A stretch of 64,000 nt of DNA. Origin: Pantoea alfalfae (GTDB lineage: Bacteria; Pseudomonadota; Gammaproteobacteria; Enterobacterales; Enterobacteriaceae). The translations under genes and the position numbers were made by a program. The notes beneath the pieces are model-generated. The model ran no database searches, was not told the DNA's origin, and saw only the letters and a program-made list of their open reading frames with translations. This document shows positions 34,951-44,996 of this stretch, piece by piece. Within the stretch, counting starts at the first letter, position 1, and each line of letters begins with the position of its first letter. The stretch is from positions 25,115 through 89,114 of the forward strand of contig NZ_CP082297.1 in the NCBI RefSeq assembly GCF_019880205.1, read 5' to 3'.

Positions 34951-35103
34951 TTTCACCAGGGCGTCCTGACGCGTACTTATCATCATGTTCGCGTCGCAGC
35001 ACAGTAGCGCACAACGCGATCCCGAAGAGCTGATACTCATCAGTGGTTCGGGGTCACAGTGGCTGCCGGGTTGCCGCCCGAATCGTAAGGAAATGAGAGA
35101 GTC

Positions 35104-37428
35104 ATGTCTGTTTCCGGCATACGTATCCGCATTTACGGCAAAGTCCAGGGGGTCGGTTTCCGGCCATTTATCTGGCAGCTGGCACACCAGCTGCAGCTGC
35201 GTGGTGAGGTCAGCAATGACAGCGCAGGCGTAGAAATCAGGCTACTTAAACCCGTCAGCGTCGACGCGCTGACAGAACAGTTACGGCGTGACTGCCCGCC
35301 GCTGGCGCATATTGACAGCCTGAATGTCGATGATTTCGTCTGGCAGACAGCGCCGCAAAATTTCACTATCGCTGATAGCCGTCACAGCCGGATGAATACC
35401 CAGGTGGTTCCTGACGCGGCAACCTGCCCGGCCTGCCTGCAGGATATGGCCCGACCAACCGACCGCCGGTTTAACTATGCCTTTACCAATTGTACCCACT
35501 GCGGGCCGCGTTTTACGCTGATCCGTGCCATGCCTTACGACCGCGCGCTGACCAGCATGGCGCAGTTCAGGCTATGTCCGGCCTGCGAGCGGGAGTATCA
35601 CAACCCGACCGACCGGCGCTTTCACGCCCAGCCGATCGCCTGTCCACACTGCGGCCCTTGCGTCAGCGCGACATTACACCATGGCGACGTTTTGGCGCAG
35701 GACGAGGCAGCAGTGGCACAGGCGGCGATGGCGATCCAGGCAGGAAAAATCGTTGCCATTAAGGGGCTGGGCGGCTTCCATCTGGCCTGTGATGCTACAC
35801 AGCAGGCGGCAGTGCTGCGTCTGCGTCAACGCAAACAGCGTCCGACTAAGCCGCTGGCTGTGATGCTGCCGGACATCAGTTGGCTGGCGCAGTGCAGCGA
35901 TATCCACGCGCAAGGCAGACTGCGCGAGAGGCTGCAATCGCCAGCCGCACCTATTGTGCTGACTGCGAAAAATCCGCGGTCACCACTGTGTGCGGCGGTT
36001 GCACCGGACCTGGATGAAATCGGGCTGATGCTGCCGTTTACGCCTCTGCACCATTTACTGATGCAGGCCTGTCAGACCCCACTGGTAATGACCTCCGGCA
36101 ATGCAAACGGCTGTGCGCCCGCACTGACCAATGAGACGGGGCGCGATCAACTTAAGGATATCGCCGACCTCTGGCTGTTGCATAATCGCGACATTGTGCA
36201 GCGCGCTGATGATTCACTGCTGCGGGTAACGGAGCATGGCAGCGAAATGCTGCGCCGGTCGCGCGGTTACGTGCCTGATGCCCTTACTCTGCCCGCCGGA
36301 TTTGACAGCCCGTACCCCCTGCTGGCGCTGGGCGGTGAATGCAAAAACACCTTCTGCCTGCTTCGCGGCAGTCAGGCCATTCTCAGTCCGCATTTTGGCT
36401 CCCTCACCCGCAGCGATATTGCCAGCCAGCAGCAACAGGCCATTGCACATTTTCAGCAGCTCTATGACTGTACACCGGAGATAAGGGTCTGTGATGCGCA
36501 TCCTGACACCGTCAGCTACTGTCAGCCGCAACGCCCGACAATCAACAGGATGGCGGTGTTTCACCATCATGCGCATCTCGCCGCCTGTCTGGCAGAACAT
36601 GATTGGCCGCTGGACGGCGGGAGAGTGGTCGGACTGGCGCTGGATGGACTCGGCTATGGTGACGATGGGGCGTTATGGGGCGGGGAGTGTTTGCTGGTGG
36701 ATTACCTGCACTGTGAGCATGCAGGCGGGCTCCCTGCCGTCGCCTTGCCGGGCGGTGACCGTGCCGCACGGCAACCCTGGCGTAACTTACTGGCGCACTG
36801 GCAGGCGTTTGTGCCGGACTGGCAGACGCGCCCTGAAGCGGACACTGTGTTATCGCATTCGTGGTTGCCGCTTTCAAAGGCGATTAGCGCCGGAATCAAT
36901 GCGCCACGGGCCTCGTCCTGCGGGCGCTTATTTGATGCCGTCGCCGCGGCCCTTCATTGCGCACCCGCAAGTCTGAGCTGGGAAGGCGAAGCCGCCTGTC
37001 GTCTGGAGACGCTGGCGCGCAGCGCGCAGGGTGCGTTGCATCCGGTCACCCTGCCTTTGCTCCACACCGGTAAGCAAATCCTGTTAGATCTCGCAACGTT
37101 CTGGCGGCAATGGCTTAACTGGCAGGCCGCACCCGCCGAGCGGGCGTTTGCCTTTCATGATGCGCTGGCGCAGGGCTTTGCCGCCCTCGCACGTCATCAG
37201 GCGCGAAGCCACGGCATCACCACCGTCGCGCTGGGCGGTGGCGTACTGCACAACCGGCTACTGCGACAGCTTCTGCCTCACTATTTAGCCCCTCTTCAGG
37301 TCCTGATGCCCCAAAAGGTGCCGGCTGGCGATGGCGGGCTGGCGCTCGGCCAGGCGGTTATCGCCTGTGCCCGCCTTCAGCATCCGGGCTTTTCATTAAC
37401 GCATAAGGATTATCATGATAAACCGTGA
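35104..37428 (+). CDS. hypF: HypF, carbamoyltransferase, 774 aa
   Basis: Domains in order: acylphosphatase ([21 protein letters not shown], ~1-90), two zinc-finger motifs (CPACLQDM...CTHCGPRF and CPACERE...CPHCGP, ~105-190), YrdC-like (~200-385) and a Kae1-like carbamoyl-transfer domain with [13 protein letters not shown] (~480-765). It makes the carbamoyl group from carbamoyl phosphate and passes it to the HypE C-terminal cysteine. Separate from hypABCDE as in E. coli. Starts 153 nt after fdhF, behind GGAAATGAGAGAG; its stop overlaps the nickel permease gene by 14 nt. Confidence 0.95.
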   Translation: MSVSGIRIRIYGKVQGVGFRPFIWQLAHQLQLRGEVSNDSAGVEIRLLKPVSVDALTEQLRRDCPPLAHIDSLNVDDFVWQTAPQNFTIADSRHSRMNTQVVPDAATCPACLQDMARPTDRRFNYAFTNCTHCGPRFTLIRAMPYDRALTSMAQFRLCPACEREYHNPTDRRFHAQPIACPHCGPCVSATLHHGDVLAQDEAAVAQAAMAIQAGKIVAIKGLGGFHLACDATQQAAVLRLRQRKQRPTKPLAVMLPDISWLAQCSDIHAQGRLRERLQSPAAPIVLTAKNPRSPLCAAVAPDLDEIGLMLPFTPLHHLLMQACQTPLVMTSGNANGCAPALTNETGRDQLKDIADLWLLHNRDIVQRADDSLLRVTEHGSEMLRRSRGYVPDALTLPAGFDSPYPLLALGGECKNTFCLLRGSQAILSPHFGSLTRSDIASQQQQAIAHFQQLYDCTPEIRVCDAHPDTVSYCQPQRPTINRMAVFHHHAHLAACLAEHDWPLDGGRVVGLALDGLGYGDDGALWGGECLLVDYLHCEHAGGLPAVALPGGDRAARQPWRNLLAHWQAFVPDWQTRPEADTVLSHSWLPLSKAISAGINAPRASSCGRLFDAVAAALHCAPASLSWEGEAACRLETLARSAQGALHPVTLPLLHTGKQILLDLATFWRQWLNWQAAPAERAFAFHDALAQGFAALARHQARSHGITTVALGGGVLHNRLLRQLLPHYLAPLQVLMPQKVPAGDGGLALGQAVIACARLQHPGFSLTHKDYHDKP

Positions 37429-38455
37429 TTTTTTTCACACTCACCGCCGTGCCGGCTGGCTGTTATGCGGATTGATCGCAGCTAATTTAGCGGCCTGGGG
37501 CTGGGCGCTGATAGTCTTCCATCATAGCGCAGCGCTGATGGCGGCCTCACTGCTGGCTTATGGCTATGGTCTGCGCCACGCTGTCGACGCCGATCACATT
37601 GCTGCTATTGATAACGTGACACGCAAATTAATGCAGCAGGGACAGCGTCCGGTTGCCGTCGGCGCTTTTTTCTCACTCGGGCATTCGACCATCGTAGTAC
37701 TGGCCTGTGTGGCTATTGCCGCCACATCGCTGGTTTTTGGCGATAAAATTGGCGGATTACATGATTTTGGCCGGTCAATGGGCACGCTGATTTCGGCCCT
37801 GTTTCTGCTGCTGATGGCGCTACTGAATGCGCTGATCCTGCGCGATGTTTACCGCCGTTTCCAGCAGGTAAAACAGGGCAACACCGATGTGTCGCAGGAT
37901 GTTCTGCTCGCGGTACACGGTGGCGTAATGAGCAGGCTTTTTCATTTCGCATTTAATCTGGTCAACAGAAGCTGGCAGATGTATCTGGTGGGTTTTTTAT
38001 TCGGGCTGGGTTTTGATACTGCCACCGAAATCAGCCTGCTGGGTCTGTCTGCAGCGGGTGCTTCTTCTGGTATGTCAGTGTGGAGCATTCTGGTGTTTCC
38101 GGTCCTGTTTGCCTGCGGCATGGCGCTGGTCGATTTGCTGGATAATTTTGTTATGGTCGGCGCGTACGGATGGGCATTTGATAAACCGGTGCGTAAGCTC
38201 TATTACAACATCACGATTACCGCCACCAGTGTGATCATCGCTCTGTTTATCGGCGGGCTGGAAGCGCTCGGGCTGATAGCGGATAAGCTGGATATGCAAG
38301 GCGGACTGTGGACGGGGATCGGCCAGCTTAACGACAATATGGGCAGTGTGGGTTACGTGGCTGTGGGGATTTTTGTAATTTCCTGGGGCATCTCGGTGCT
38401 GAATTATCGCCGCAAAGGCTATGACCATCTGGTGATGAAATCTGGCCGGGCTTAA
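37415..38455 (+). CDS. Nickel/cobalt permease of the NiCoT (HoxN/NixA) family, 346 aa
   Basis: About eight membrane segments with the family signature [14 protein letters not shown] (HX4DH) in segment [11 protein letters not shown] in III and [12 protein letters not shown] in V. NiCoT proteins import Ni2+ with high affinity. The gene overlaps hypF by 14 nt, so it is co-expressed with the maturation genes and would feed nickel to HypA/HypB for HycE. E. coli uses the Nik ABC system instead; this gene is an addition that makes the island more self-sufficient. Confidence 0.92.
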   Translation: MINRDFFHTHRRAGWLLCGLIAANLAAWGWALIVFHHSAALMAASLLAYGYGLRHAVDADHIAAIDNVTRKLMQQGQRPVAVGAFFSLGHSTIVVLACVAIAATSLVFGDKIGGLHDFGRSMGTLISALFLLLMALLNALILRDVYRRFQQVKQGNTDVSQDVLLAVHGGVMSRLFHFAFNLVNRSWQMYLVGFLFGLGFDTATEISLLGLSAAGASSGMSVWSILVFPVLFACGMALVDLLDNFVMVGAYGWAFDKPVRKLYYNITITATSVIIALFIGGLEALGLIADKLDMQGGLWTGIGQLNDNMGSVGYVAVGIFVISWGISVLNYRRKGYDHLVMKSGRA

Positions 38456-38703
38456 GCGTCATTCAGCAAAGTACATTGCCAAGGAGGCTGATACTCATTG
38501 GAATAAATCTGACAAGACGGGCTAAAGCAGGCATGCCATTTTCAATGGAACAACCCTTCTTGCACTCTCACATTCGCACGCTTCGGATAACCAGACAGAC
38601 ACCATAAGGATTTTTATTTTCAAATCACCGGTCAGATGTAGCAAGCGCGCTCCGGCCATTTAATGAGCAGAAATAGACTCGCGGCCTCCTCACAGTACTT
38701 TTA
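38456..38703. other. Gap downstream of the FHL island
   Basis: No gene recognised. An AAGGAGG word near 38479 is not followed by a useful frame. This is the transition from the island to plasmid backbone sequence. Confidence 0.4.
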
Positions 38704-38865
38704 TCATGTCAAAGCGGTTGCTGCCCGCTCATTAGAACTGTTGTGTAGCGCCTTATCAGATGCGCCCTCAGTATACCCGGAACAGCCCGGGTGCCCGCGG
38801 TGAAAGGCCCGGATGCAGTTGTCCGGGTTCGCGTTGAGCACCTGCAGTATTGCTTCACGCTCCAT
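38704..38865 (-). CDS. Small hypothetical protein, 53 aa
   Basis: ATG at 38865 follows a GGAGTGAAAG ribosome site; the sequence starts MEREAILQVLNANPDNCIR and ends in a low-complexity tail (NSSNERAATALT). It is downstream of the DUF2913 gene on the same strand. No family recognised; it may be truncated at the island border. Confidence 0.4.
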   Translation of the reverse strand: MEREAILQVLNANPDNCIRAFHRGHPGCSGYTEGASDKALHNSSNERAATALT

Positions 38866-38955
38866 CTTTCACTCCTTTGCGTCAGACATCCACTGTAGTC
38901 AGTAAACGCCGTTATTCCGGTCAGTCAAAGAGAGCAGTTGCTGTACTGATTTTAT

Positions 38956-39555
38956 CTATGTTTCTGTTAAATGGTAATTTTCTGCCGTCAGCGCATAAAG
39001 GCCGGACGGACTGTCACCGGTCATCTGCCATCCACAGCGGTTAAACAGCGTTTCCAGCCCCTTCACCCGCCCGGTCAGGCGCGCCATCAGCGGGCTGACC
39101 TGCCAGCCGCTGTCGTCAAACGCTGCATCCAGGCTGGTCCGGGACACGTAGATACCATTTACCTCAGGGTTCAGTGCCGCGGCATGGCGTCCCGACCACT
39201 CCCGGTCACTGAGCAGCCGGTATGCCCAGTGCATGTCCTTCGCGGTTTCCAGGGCATAGGTCAGCCGGAACAGGTCGTTCTGTTCAGACAGCGCGCCGGT
39301 GCAAGAGCGCCAGAGGTAGTCCAGCTTGCCGGCAAGCTTGGCGCCCACGCCATACTGCCGCCCCTGTTTCAGCAGCCATTCGATGTCGGGTGCCACCTCA
39401 CGGGGAAAGCGGCGCTGCTTCAGGGCGGTCGCCAGCCAGCGGGTCAGAAAGAGATTTTCCTGAGTGGCAGAACATACGGCGCCGTCCTGGCGGGCAAGGG
39501 CAAGCGCGGTCAGGGCGCACCAGGCCAGATGGCCGGATTTTTGTGTCAGCGTCAC
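38956..39555 (-). CDS. DUF2913 family protein, 199 aa
   Basis: The sequence (HLAWCALTALALARQDG start, QNDLFRLTYALETAKDMHWAYRLLSDREW in the middle, VKGLETLFNRCGWQM near the end) is typical of DUF2913 proteins common on enterobacterial plasmids. Function unknown. A degenerate copy in the same direction at 17398-17660 marks the other side of the formate hydrogenlyase island. Start at 39555 is the first ATG; no clear ribosome site. Confidence 0.8.
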   Translation of the reverse strand: MTLTQKSGHLAWCALTALALARQDGAVCSATQENLFLTRWLATALKQRRFPREVAPDIEWLLKQGRQYGVGAKLAGKLDYLWRSCTGALSEQNDLFRLTYALETAKDMHWAYRLLSDREWSGRHAAALNPEVNGIYVSRTSLDAAFDDSGWQVSPLMARLTGRVKGLETLFNRCGWQMTGDSPSGLYALTAENYHLTET

Positions 39556-39650
39556 TGCAGTCTGTCCTCCCCATAACTCAGCATGGTAATTGTAACCGTA
39601 CTTCCAGCCGGGATAAACCCGGATACCTGTTCATTCCGGAACTATTTACT

Positions 39651-39821
39651 TTACGACCGGGGGTCCGGCCAGGCAGGTGGTGTAGCGTTGTGGCACGGTG
39701 AATGCGGCTGCAGGAGCTTTTCAGCCGCGCAGGTGGCGCACCTTATGACGGCGTGCTGCTTATCCTGCAGTTCAGTGATGAGCTGCTCTGCGGAAACCGC
39801 CACCGGAGACTGAAAATTCAT
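39651..39821 (-). CDS. Small hypothetical protein, 56 aa
   Basis: Starts MNFQSPVAVSAEQLITELQ, with CATC in the middle and a Pro-rich end. It lies upstream of the DUF2913 gene on the same strand, and such small genes often accompany DUF2913 on plasmids. No ribosome site was clear, so this is a weak call. Confidence 0.35.
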   Translation of the reverse strand: MNFQSPVAVSAEQLITELQDKQHAVIRCATCAAEKLLQPHSPCHNATPPAWPDPRS

Positions 39822-40129
39822 ATCAGCTGTATGGAATAACTGCGAAACAGGCTGAGAATGAATACCATTTCCAGCGAAGGAGAATAAATTTCTCTTTTCA
39901 TGGATGCTACCTCTGTCACAGTTTTAAATTAAAAAAGAGCATTTAAAGTAAAAATTAGAATAAATACAAATACATAATAAATTTAAAAGTATGCACACAA
40001 CCCCGAATCACAAAAAGCTAAAAAGAAATATTTTCTATATAACCACAAAATAACAATGGTTTTTGGAAATTATTTCTCCCGCCCCCTGACTATCATACCT
40101 CCTGAGAGTTAGTTTTCTGAGAGGCTGAT
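39822..40129. other. Gene-free AT-rich leader of the cysteine cluster
   Basis: AT-rich with runs of A and T. TACCTCCTGAGAGTTAG and TTCTGAGAGGCTG just before the start contain a repeated CTGAGAG word, one of which supplies the ribosome site. It must hold the promoter; no specific regulator site was recognised. Confidence 0.4.
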
Positions 40130-41425
40130 ATGACCAACGTAAATAATGACGTATTTCTGGACTGGCTGAGGCAGGAGGTCAGGCCCGCCCTGGGTTGCAC
40201 AGAACCGGTTGCGATAGCGTTTGCCGCCGCGACGGCCTGCAGATACCTGAATGAGCCCTGCAACCGGGTAACGGGGTTCGTTTCTGAGAACCTTTACAAG
40301 AACGCCATGGCCGTCACTATTCCCGGCACTCACGCCTCAGGCATCGCGATGGCAGCCGCTGTCGGGGTTTACGGGGCCAGTCCGGAACAGGGGCTGGAGG
40401 CGCTGCGCGGGCTGACACCTGACCAGGTTGTACGGGCGCAGACGCTGGTAAACCAGGGCCGGGTCAGCATCACGGCGCGCGCCGTCCCGGACTTCATTCA
40501 TGTTGATCTGACAGTCAGCGGGGAAAATAACTGCTGCCGGATAGTGGTTCAGGGCGGGCACACCTGCATTACGGAACTGTACGTCAATGGCCAGCCGGTA
40601 ACGACCGCCAGCCGCGCTGAAGCCAAAGCCACGGCGGCACCGCTGCCTCAGTTTTCTGTCCGCGATGCGTTTGACTTCATTACCGGCGTTCCCCTGAACG
40701 ATATTGAGTTCATGCTTGACGCCGCCCGCCTCAACGGCGCGCTGTCTGAGGCGGGCATGAATGGCAGGTACGGACTGAACATTGCCGGCACGCTTTCAGC
40801 GGCGGTCAGTCAGGGGCTGATGAGCGACGACCTGCTCTACCGCATACAGATGGAGACGGTGGCGGCATCGGATGCCCGGATGGGGGGGGCGCCGGTCACG
40901 GCCATGTCTAATTTCGGCTCCGGCAATCAGGGCATAGCGGCAACTTTACCTGTTGTCGTGCTGGCCCGGGAGCTGAAGGCAGGCCGCGAGGCACTGGCAA
41001 GGGCTCTGACGCTGTCGCACCTGGTCGCCATCTCCGTGCACGCCCGCTACACACGGTTGTCGGCCCTGTGCGCCGCCTCGACGGCGGCCATGGGTGCCGC
41101 AGCCGGCATGGCGTGGCTGTTCACCCGGGACCTGGCCGTCGTTGAGTCCGCCATTATCAACATGGTCAGCGACGTTAGCGGAATTATCTGCGACGGCGCT
41201 TCGGGCAGCTGCGCCATGAAAGTTTCAACCGCGACCTCGGGAGCGTTCAGAGCCGTGCTGATGGCCAGGCAGGGTATACGGGTCGGCAGCAGTGACGGCA
41301 TCATTGGTGCTGATGCTGAACAAACCATCGATAACCTCAGCCGGCTGGTCGTTAACGCCATGCCCGCAACCGACAAAGAAATTATCCACATCATGACGGA
41401 AAAGGACGCGCTGGCGCACAGCTGA
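40130..41425 (+). CDS. cyuA: L-cysteine desulfidase (CyuA/YhaM, UPF0597 family), 431 aa
   Basis: The protein has GCTEPVAIAFA near residue 23 and CDGASGSCAMKVST near residue 355, the conserved cysteine motifs of the Fe-S enzyme CyuA/CdsB, and a length equal to E. coli CyuA (436 aa). The enzyme turns L-cysteine into pyruvate, ammonia and sulfide. It heads a four-gene cluster with AzlC, AzlD and RidA (spacing 62 nt, overlap, 20 nt). RidA removes the reactive 2-aminoacrylate that such reactions release. Different from the E. coli cyuA-cyuP pair in its partners. Confidence 0.88.
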   Translation: MTNVNNDVFLDWLRQEVRPALGCTEPVAIAFAAATACRYLNEPCNRVTGFVSENLYKNAMAVTIPGTHASGIAMAAAVGVYGASPEQGLEALRGLTPDQVVRAQTLVNQGRVSITARAVPDFIHVDLTVSGENNCCRIVVQGGHTCITELYVNGQPVTTASRAEAKATAAPLPQFSVRDAFDFITGVPLNDIEFMLDAARLNGALSEAGMNGRYGLNIAGTLSAAVSQGLMSDDLLYRIQMETVAASDARMGGAPVTAMSNFGSGNQGIAATLPVVVLARELKAGREALARALTLSHLVAISVHARYTRLSALCAASTAAMGAAAGMAWLFTRDLAVVESAIINMVSDVSGIICDGASGSCAMKVSTATSGAFRAVLMARQGIRVGSSDGIIGADAEQTIDNLSRLVVNAMPATDKEIIHIMTEKDALAHS

Positions 41426-41487
41426 TCGCTTTCTGACAACACAGAGCCGGTTTACGGACCGTCTCCTAACAGGTTCCGGAGGCTTTT

Positions 41488-42225
41488 ATGGACAAGAAAA
41501 CCACCATCTGCAGGGGTGTCAGCGCGGTTATGCCGCTCTGTATCGGAGACTTCCCCTTTTCCTTTATTGTGGGCGCACTGAGCGTCAGTGCTGGCATGAG
41601 CATCTGGCAGAGCACGGTCTGGTCCTGCATCGTCATCGCAGGGTCTGCTCAGATGCTGGCACTGAATATGCTGAAAGCCGGCGCCAGTCTGGGCGTAATT
41701 ATCTTCACCACTTTTATCATTAATCTGCGTCACGTTCTCTATAGTGCTTCACTGGCCGGTAAGGTGCGTGAGGCGTCTTTTTTCAGAAAATGCTTTATGT
41801 CATACGCCCTTACGGATGAGGTGTACGCCACCACCATTAAAGAGATGGAGGGAAATAAAGAAAATAAATATCTCTTTTACTTCACCGTCATGCTGACGTT
41901 CTGGGGATTCTGGGTGCTGGCCGACTTTATGGGGGCCGTCATCGGTTCTTCTTTCCCGGACATACAGAAGTACGGGCTGGACTTTGCCATGGTGGCCGCC
42001 TTCATCGCCATCGTGGTACCTCAGGTAAAAAGTCAGGCCTGCACGGTAGCCGCGCTGGTTGCCTCCATGTCAGGCGTGCTGCTGGTTATCCTGCCGTGTT
42101 CTCTGGGTATCGTCATCGCCTCTCTGCTGGGCATACTGGCAGGCCTCGCCGTGGACCTGACTGAAGAACGGAAGGAACACCACAACATCACTGCATCTGC
42201 CGTCGGGGGGGTCACACATGAATAA
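41488..42225 (+). CDS. azlC: AzlC family amino-acid exporter subunit, 245 aa
   Basis: A membrane protein with six to seven hydrophobic segments, IGDFPFSFIVGALSVSAGMSIWQS at the start and FIINLRHVLYSASLAG, the hallmark of AzlC/YgaZ. AzlC works with AzlD to export branched-chain or related amino acids (E. coli YgaZH exports valine). Behind a TTCCGGAGG ribosome site, overlapping azlD by 8 nt. In this cluster the substrate may be cysteine or a related compound; this is inference. Confidence 0.88.
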   Translation: MDKKTTICRGVSAVMPLCIGDFPFSFIVGALSVSAGMSIWQSTVWSCIVIAGSAQMLALNMLKAGASLGVIIFTTFIINLRHVLYSASLAGKVREASFFRKCFMSYALTDEVYATTIKEMEGNKENKYLFYFTVMLTFWGFWVLADFMGAVIGSSFPDIQKYGLDFAMVAAFIAIVVPQVKSQACTVAALVASMSGVLLVILPCSLGIVIASLLGILAGLAVDLTEERKEHHNITASAVGGVTHE

Positions 42226-42538
42226 CGGCTACTTTGCCGCGCTGACGCTTGGCATGGCGGCGGTGACATTTCTCATCCGGGTTTCCTTTACCGGTATTGC
42301 CGGTCGGCTGCATATGAACGAGCGCGTCAGAAAGACGCTGCGCTTTGTGCCGGTCACGGTGCTGCCCGCCATCATCACCGTCCAGATTCTGGACATGAAC
42401 TCCCGCATGGAATTTGACCTGCATAACCCCAAAGTTATCGCCGCGATTATCTGCACCCTGGTCAGCTTCCGGTTCGGCCTGATATGGGTGGTCATCAGCG
42501 GTGTGGGTTCACTGGCTCTGCTAAACCACTTTATGTAA
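42218..42538 (+). CDS. azlD: AzlD family small membrane subunit, 106 aa
   Basis: Four short hydrophobic segments and the AzlD pattern (TLGMAAVTFLIRVSF, VRKTLRFVPVTVLPAIIT). Partner of AzlC, encoded immediately downstream with overlapping ends. Confidence 0.85.
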   Translation: MNNGYFAALTLGMAAVTFLIRVSFTGIAGRLHMNERVRKTLRFVPVTVLPAIITVQILDMNSRMEFDLHNPKVIAAIICTLVSFRFGLIWVVISGVGSLALLNHFM

Positions 42539-42558
42539 CCAGGAAGAGAGACATTTAA

Positions 42559-42966
42559 ATGGATATTATCAATACTCAAAATGCGCCGGCGGCGCCGGCG
42601 GCCATTGGTCCTTACGTTCAGGGTGTGAATACCGGGAGCATGATATTCACTTCAGGTCAGCTGCCGGTTGATCCCGATACAGGACTGATATCAGAGGCCA
42701 TTGAGGTCCAGGCATATCAGTCACTGGAAAACGTCAGAGCTATTATTGAGGCCGAAGGCCTGAAGGTGGGCGACATTGTTAAAACAACGGTTTTTGTAAA
42801 GGATCTGAACGATTTTGCGGCCGTGAATGCAACATATGAAGCCTATTTTACCCGCCATGGAGCCCCATTCCCTGCCCGCTCATGCGTAGAGATGGCGCGA
42901 CTGCCCAGGGACGCAAAGATTGAGATTGAGGCCATTGCCTTCTCGCACACGCAGGTGGTCAGTTAA
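42559..42966 (+). CDS. RidA/TdcF family enamine/imine deaminase, 135 aa
   Basis: Typical RidA sequence: PAAIGPYVQGVNTGSMIFTSGQLPVDPDTG near the N-terminus, an active-site arginine in FPARSCVEMARLPRDAKIEIEAIA and the usual length. RidA hydrolyses 2-aminoacrylate and other enamines formed by PLP or Fe-S lyases. Next to a cysteine desulfidase this makes chemical sense, as aminoacrylate is the expected intermediate. Confidence 0.9.
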   Translation: MDIINTQNAPAAPAAIGPYVQGVNTGSMIFTSGQLPVDPDTGLISEAIEVQAYQSLENVRAIIEAEGLKVGDIVKTTVFVKDLNDFAAVNATYEAYFTRHGAPFPARSCVEMARLPRDAKIEIEAIAFSHTQVVS

Positions 42967-43015
42967 GTGAAGGGCCGCTGCCTGACTGCGGCGGCCTGTC
43001 AAATCAGTGAATGCT

Positions 43016-43215
43016 ATGCCTGGTTTTTTAAAAAAGATGTCAGTAACGCGCCGGTTCTGGCTGCTGACTGCAGCAACCGCTTTCAGCCTGATGGTGATTG
43101 CGCTGTGGTTTCAGCACGTGATGCTGATCTAACCGTGGGTCATGTGCATTTATGAGCGCTGGCGGGTATTTTACTTGCCGGGCTAGCCGGTGCTGCTGGA
43201 CCTGAAACCTGTGAT
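43016..43215 (+). pseudogene. dsbB/dsbI-like fragment
   Basis: In one frame the sequence reads [27 protein letters not shown], a stop (TAA at 43130), then PWVMCIYERWRVFYLPG and another stop. This matches the start of DsbB/DsbI ([20 protein letters not shown]), the membrane oxidase that reoxidises DsbA. Two stops, loss of the first Cys of the CxxC site (Trp instead) and truncation after ~65 residues show it is dead. It abuts a Tn3-type transposase fragment. Confidence 0.8.
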
Positions 43216-43270
43216 GTGACTTACGTTTTCCGCTTTGTTAACGAACAGTGCCGGTTCCTCCCCGCCATGA

Positions 43271-44466
43271 AGCCACTACAAACCCCGTTATGCCAAAAAA
43301 GAGGCGGATGCAGACAGCCTGATGGCGGTCATCGTTGCTCAGGCGATGAACCATGGCAATCATGTCATGGCACGAACCAGCGATATTCCGTTCCATGTGC
43401 TGGAGACCACGTTCGAACAGTACCTTCGTCTGGCGTCATTGCTCATGGGCAATGACTGCATTACGGATGCCATAGAGTCACTGCCAATTTTCCCGCTCTA
43501 TTCGTTTGATCCGGAGACCCTTTATGCCTCCGTTGACGGGCAGAAATTTGGTGTTGAGCGTCCGACAGTGAAAGCCCGGTATTCACGTAAATATTTTGGT
43601 CGCGGTAAAGGCATGGTGGCTTACACGCTGCTGTGTAACCACATCCCAATCAACGATACATGATTGGCACAAACGGCTACGAAGGTCACCAGGTCTTTGA
43701 TATCTGGTACCGTAACACTTCAGCCGTGAAGCCCACGGCCATTACCGGTGAAAAGCACAGCATCAACAAGGCCAATTTTGCGATCCTGCACTGGTTTGGA
43801 CTTCGATTTGAACCTCATTTTACCGACCTAAATAGGCAGTTGCCGGAGCTGTACTGCACTAGAGAGCTCTCGACATATAAGAAGTGCCTGATTCAGCCTG
43901 CCGGACAGATTGACCTGGACCTTATTGCCTGTGAAAAAAGCAATCTCGAGCGCATCGTCGCCACGCTGGGGCTGAAGGAAATGACGCAGGGAAAGTTGAT
44001 ATGCAAATTGTGCACATATACAACGGCTAATCCGACAAGACAGTCGGTATTTGAATATGACCGGCTGATTCGCAGTATTTACACGCTGAAGTATCTGCGC
44101 GATCCGCAGCTGGAACGCAATATCCGCCGCTCCCAGAACCGGATTGAATCTTATCACCAGCTCCGTACCGCCGTCGCCAAAGTCGGCGGAAAGAAAGAGT
44201 TAATCGGGAAGAACGACATTGAAACAGACATCAGTAATCAGTGCGGGCGGTTGATCTGCAACACGATCGTTTATTACAACTCCGCGATCCTGTCGCGATT
44301 ACTGGAACGACTGGAAGCAGAAGGCAACGACAAGGGCATTGAGGCTCTGACCCGGATATCACCGGTGGCCTGGCAGCATATTTTGCTGAACGAGCATTAT
44401 ACCTTCCAGAGCAGCAATGAAATTATCGACCTGGATGCACTGGTTGCCGGGGCGAAACTGAGGTAA
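43271..44466 (+). pseudogene. Tn3-family transposase, C-terminal fragment with frameshift
   Basis: Starts abruptly (HYKPRYAKKEADADSLMAV) and continues with DGQKFG (catalytic Asp), a frameshift near 43655, FEPHFTDLN (second Asp), RRSQNRIESYHQLR (Glu) and the family-typical ISPVAWQHILLNEHYTF end. That is the last ~400 residues of a ~1000-residue Tn3-family TnpA. The N-terminal DNA-binding part is absent. No terminal inverted repeat was identified after the stop. Confidence 0.88.
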
Positions 44467-44672
44467 CGGAAATTTCGGCGGTTCCGGCGTAGAACCCCAA
44501 TCTGCTTATGGCCTGTGCGCAGGCCATCTGTATCAGCCCCTCACCTCGTTCGCTGCGGCGTTTTTCCTTTATGCAAAATTCTCATTTTCCGTGCCTGCTT
44601 TACGGTGGTACTGTGCGTAAGCAATGCCCAGGTTCGGCGTTGCGGTACGTTGATATTTCCCCTGATTGACTT

Positions 44673-44694
44673 GCCTGCCTCTGCAGGCTTTTTT
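44673..44694 (+). terminator. Rho-independent terminator
   Basis: GCCTGC, CTCT, GCAGGC, then six T. Short but strong stem. It lies in a 530-bp gap (44467-44996) that holds no gene I can support. Confidence 0.75.
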
Positions 44695-44802
44695 GTCCGG
44701 AACTTGCTGTCTTTGGATCTACCGCTACGCTTAGCTTGTGGCTGCTTTCGCAAAGCAGTTATGCTCCAGCGATGTTTATTCGGCAGGTATTCTCTGCTAT
44801 AT

Positions 44803-44836
44803 AACCCGCCTCTTTCATGAGTGGCGGGCTTTTTAT
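44803..44836 (+). terminator. Second rho-independent terminator
   Basis: CCCGCC and GGCGGG arms with a 12-nt loop, followed by CTTTTT. Located before the tRNA cluster; may insulate it from the upstream debris. Confidence 0.7.
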
Positions 44837-44996
44837 TTATGGTGTGTTGAAAGATTGTTGAAGCGTCCCACATTATGCTTCCCTCGCTGCGGTGAATCCC
44901 CCTGTGCGGCGGGGCTTAAGCTGAAAGTGCAGAATAGGAAGCAGGTCGGTCTGGCTTTACCGGCCTACCGGGAGGCACGCTCTGACCGCAGCATCC

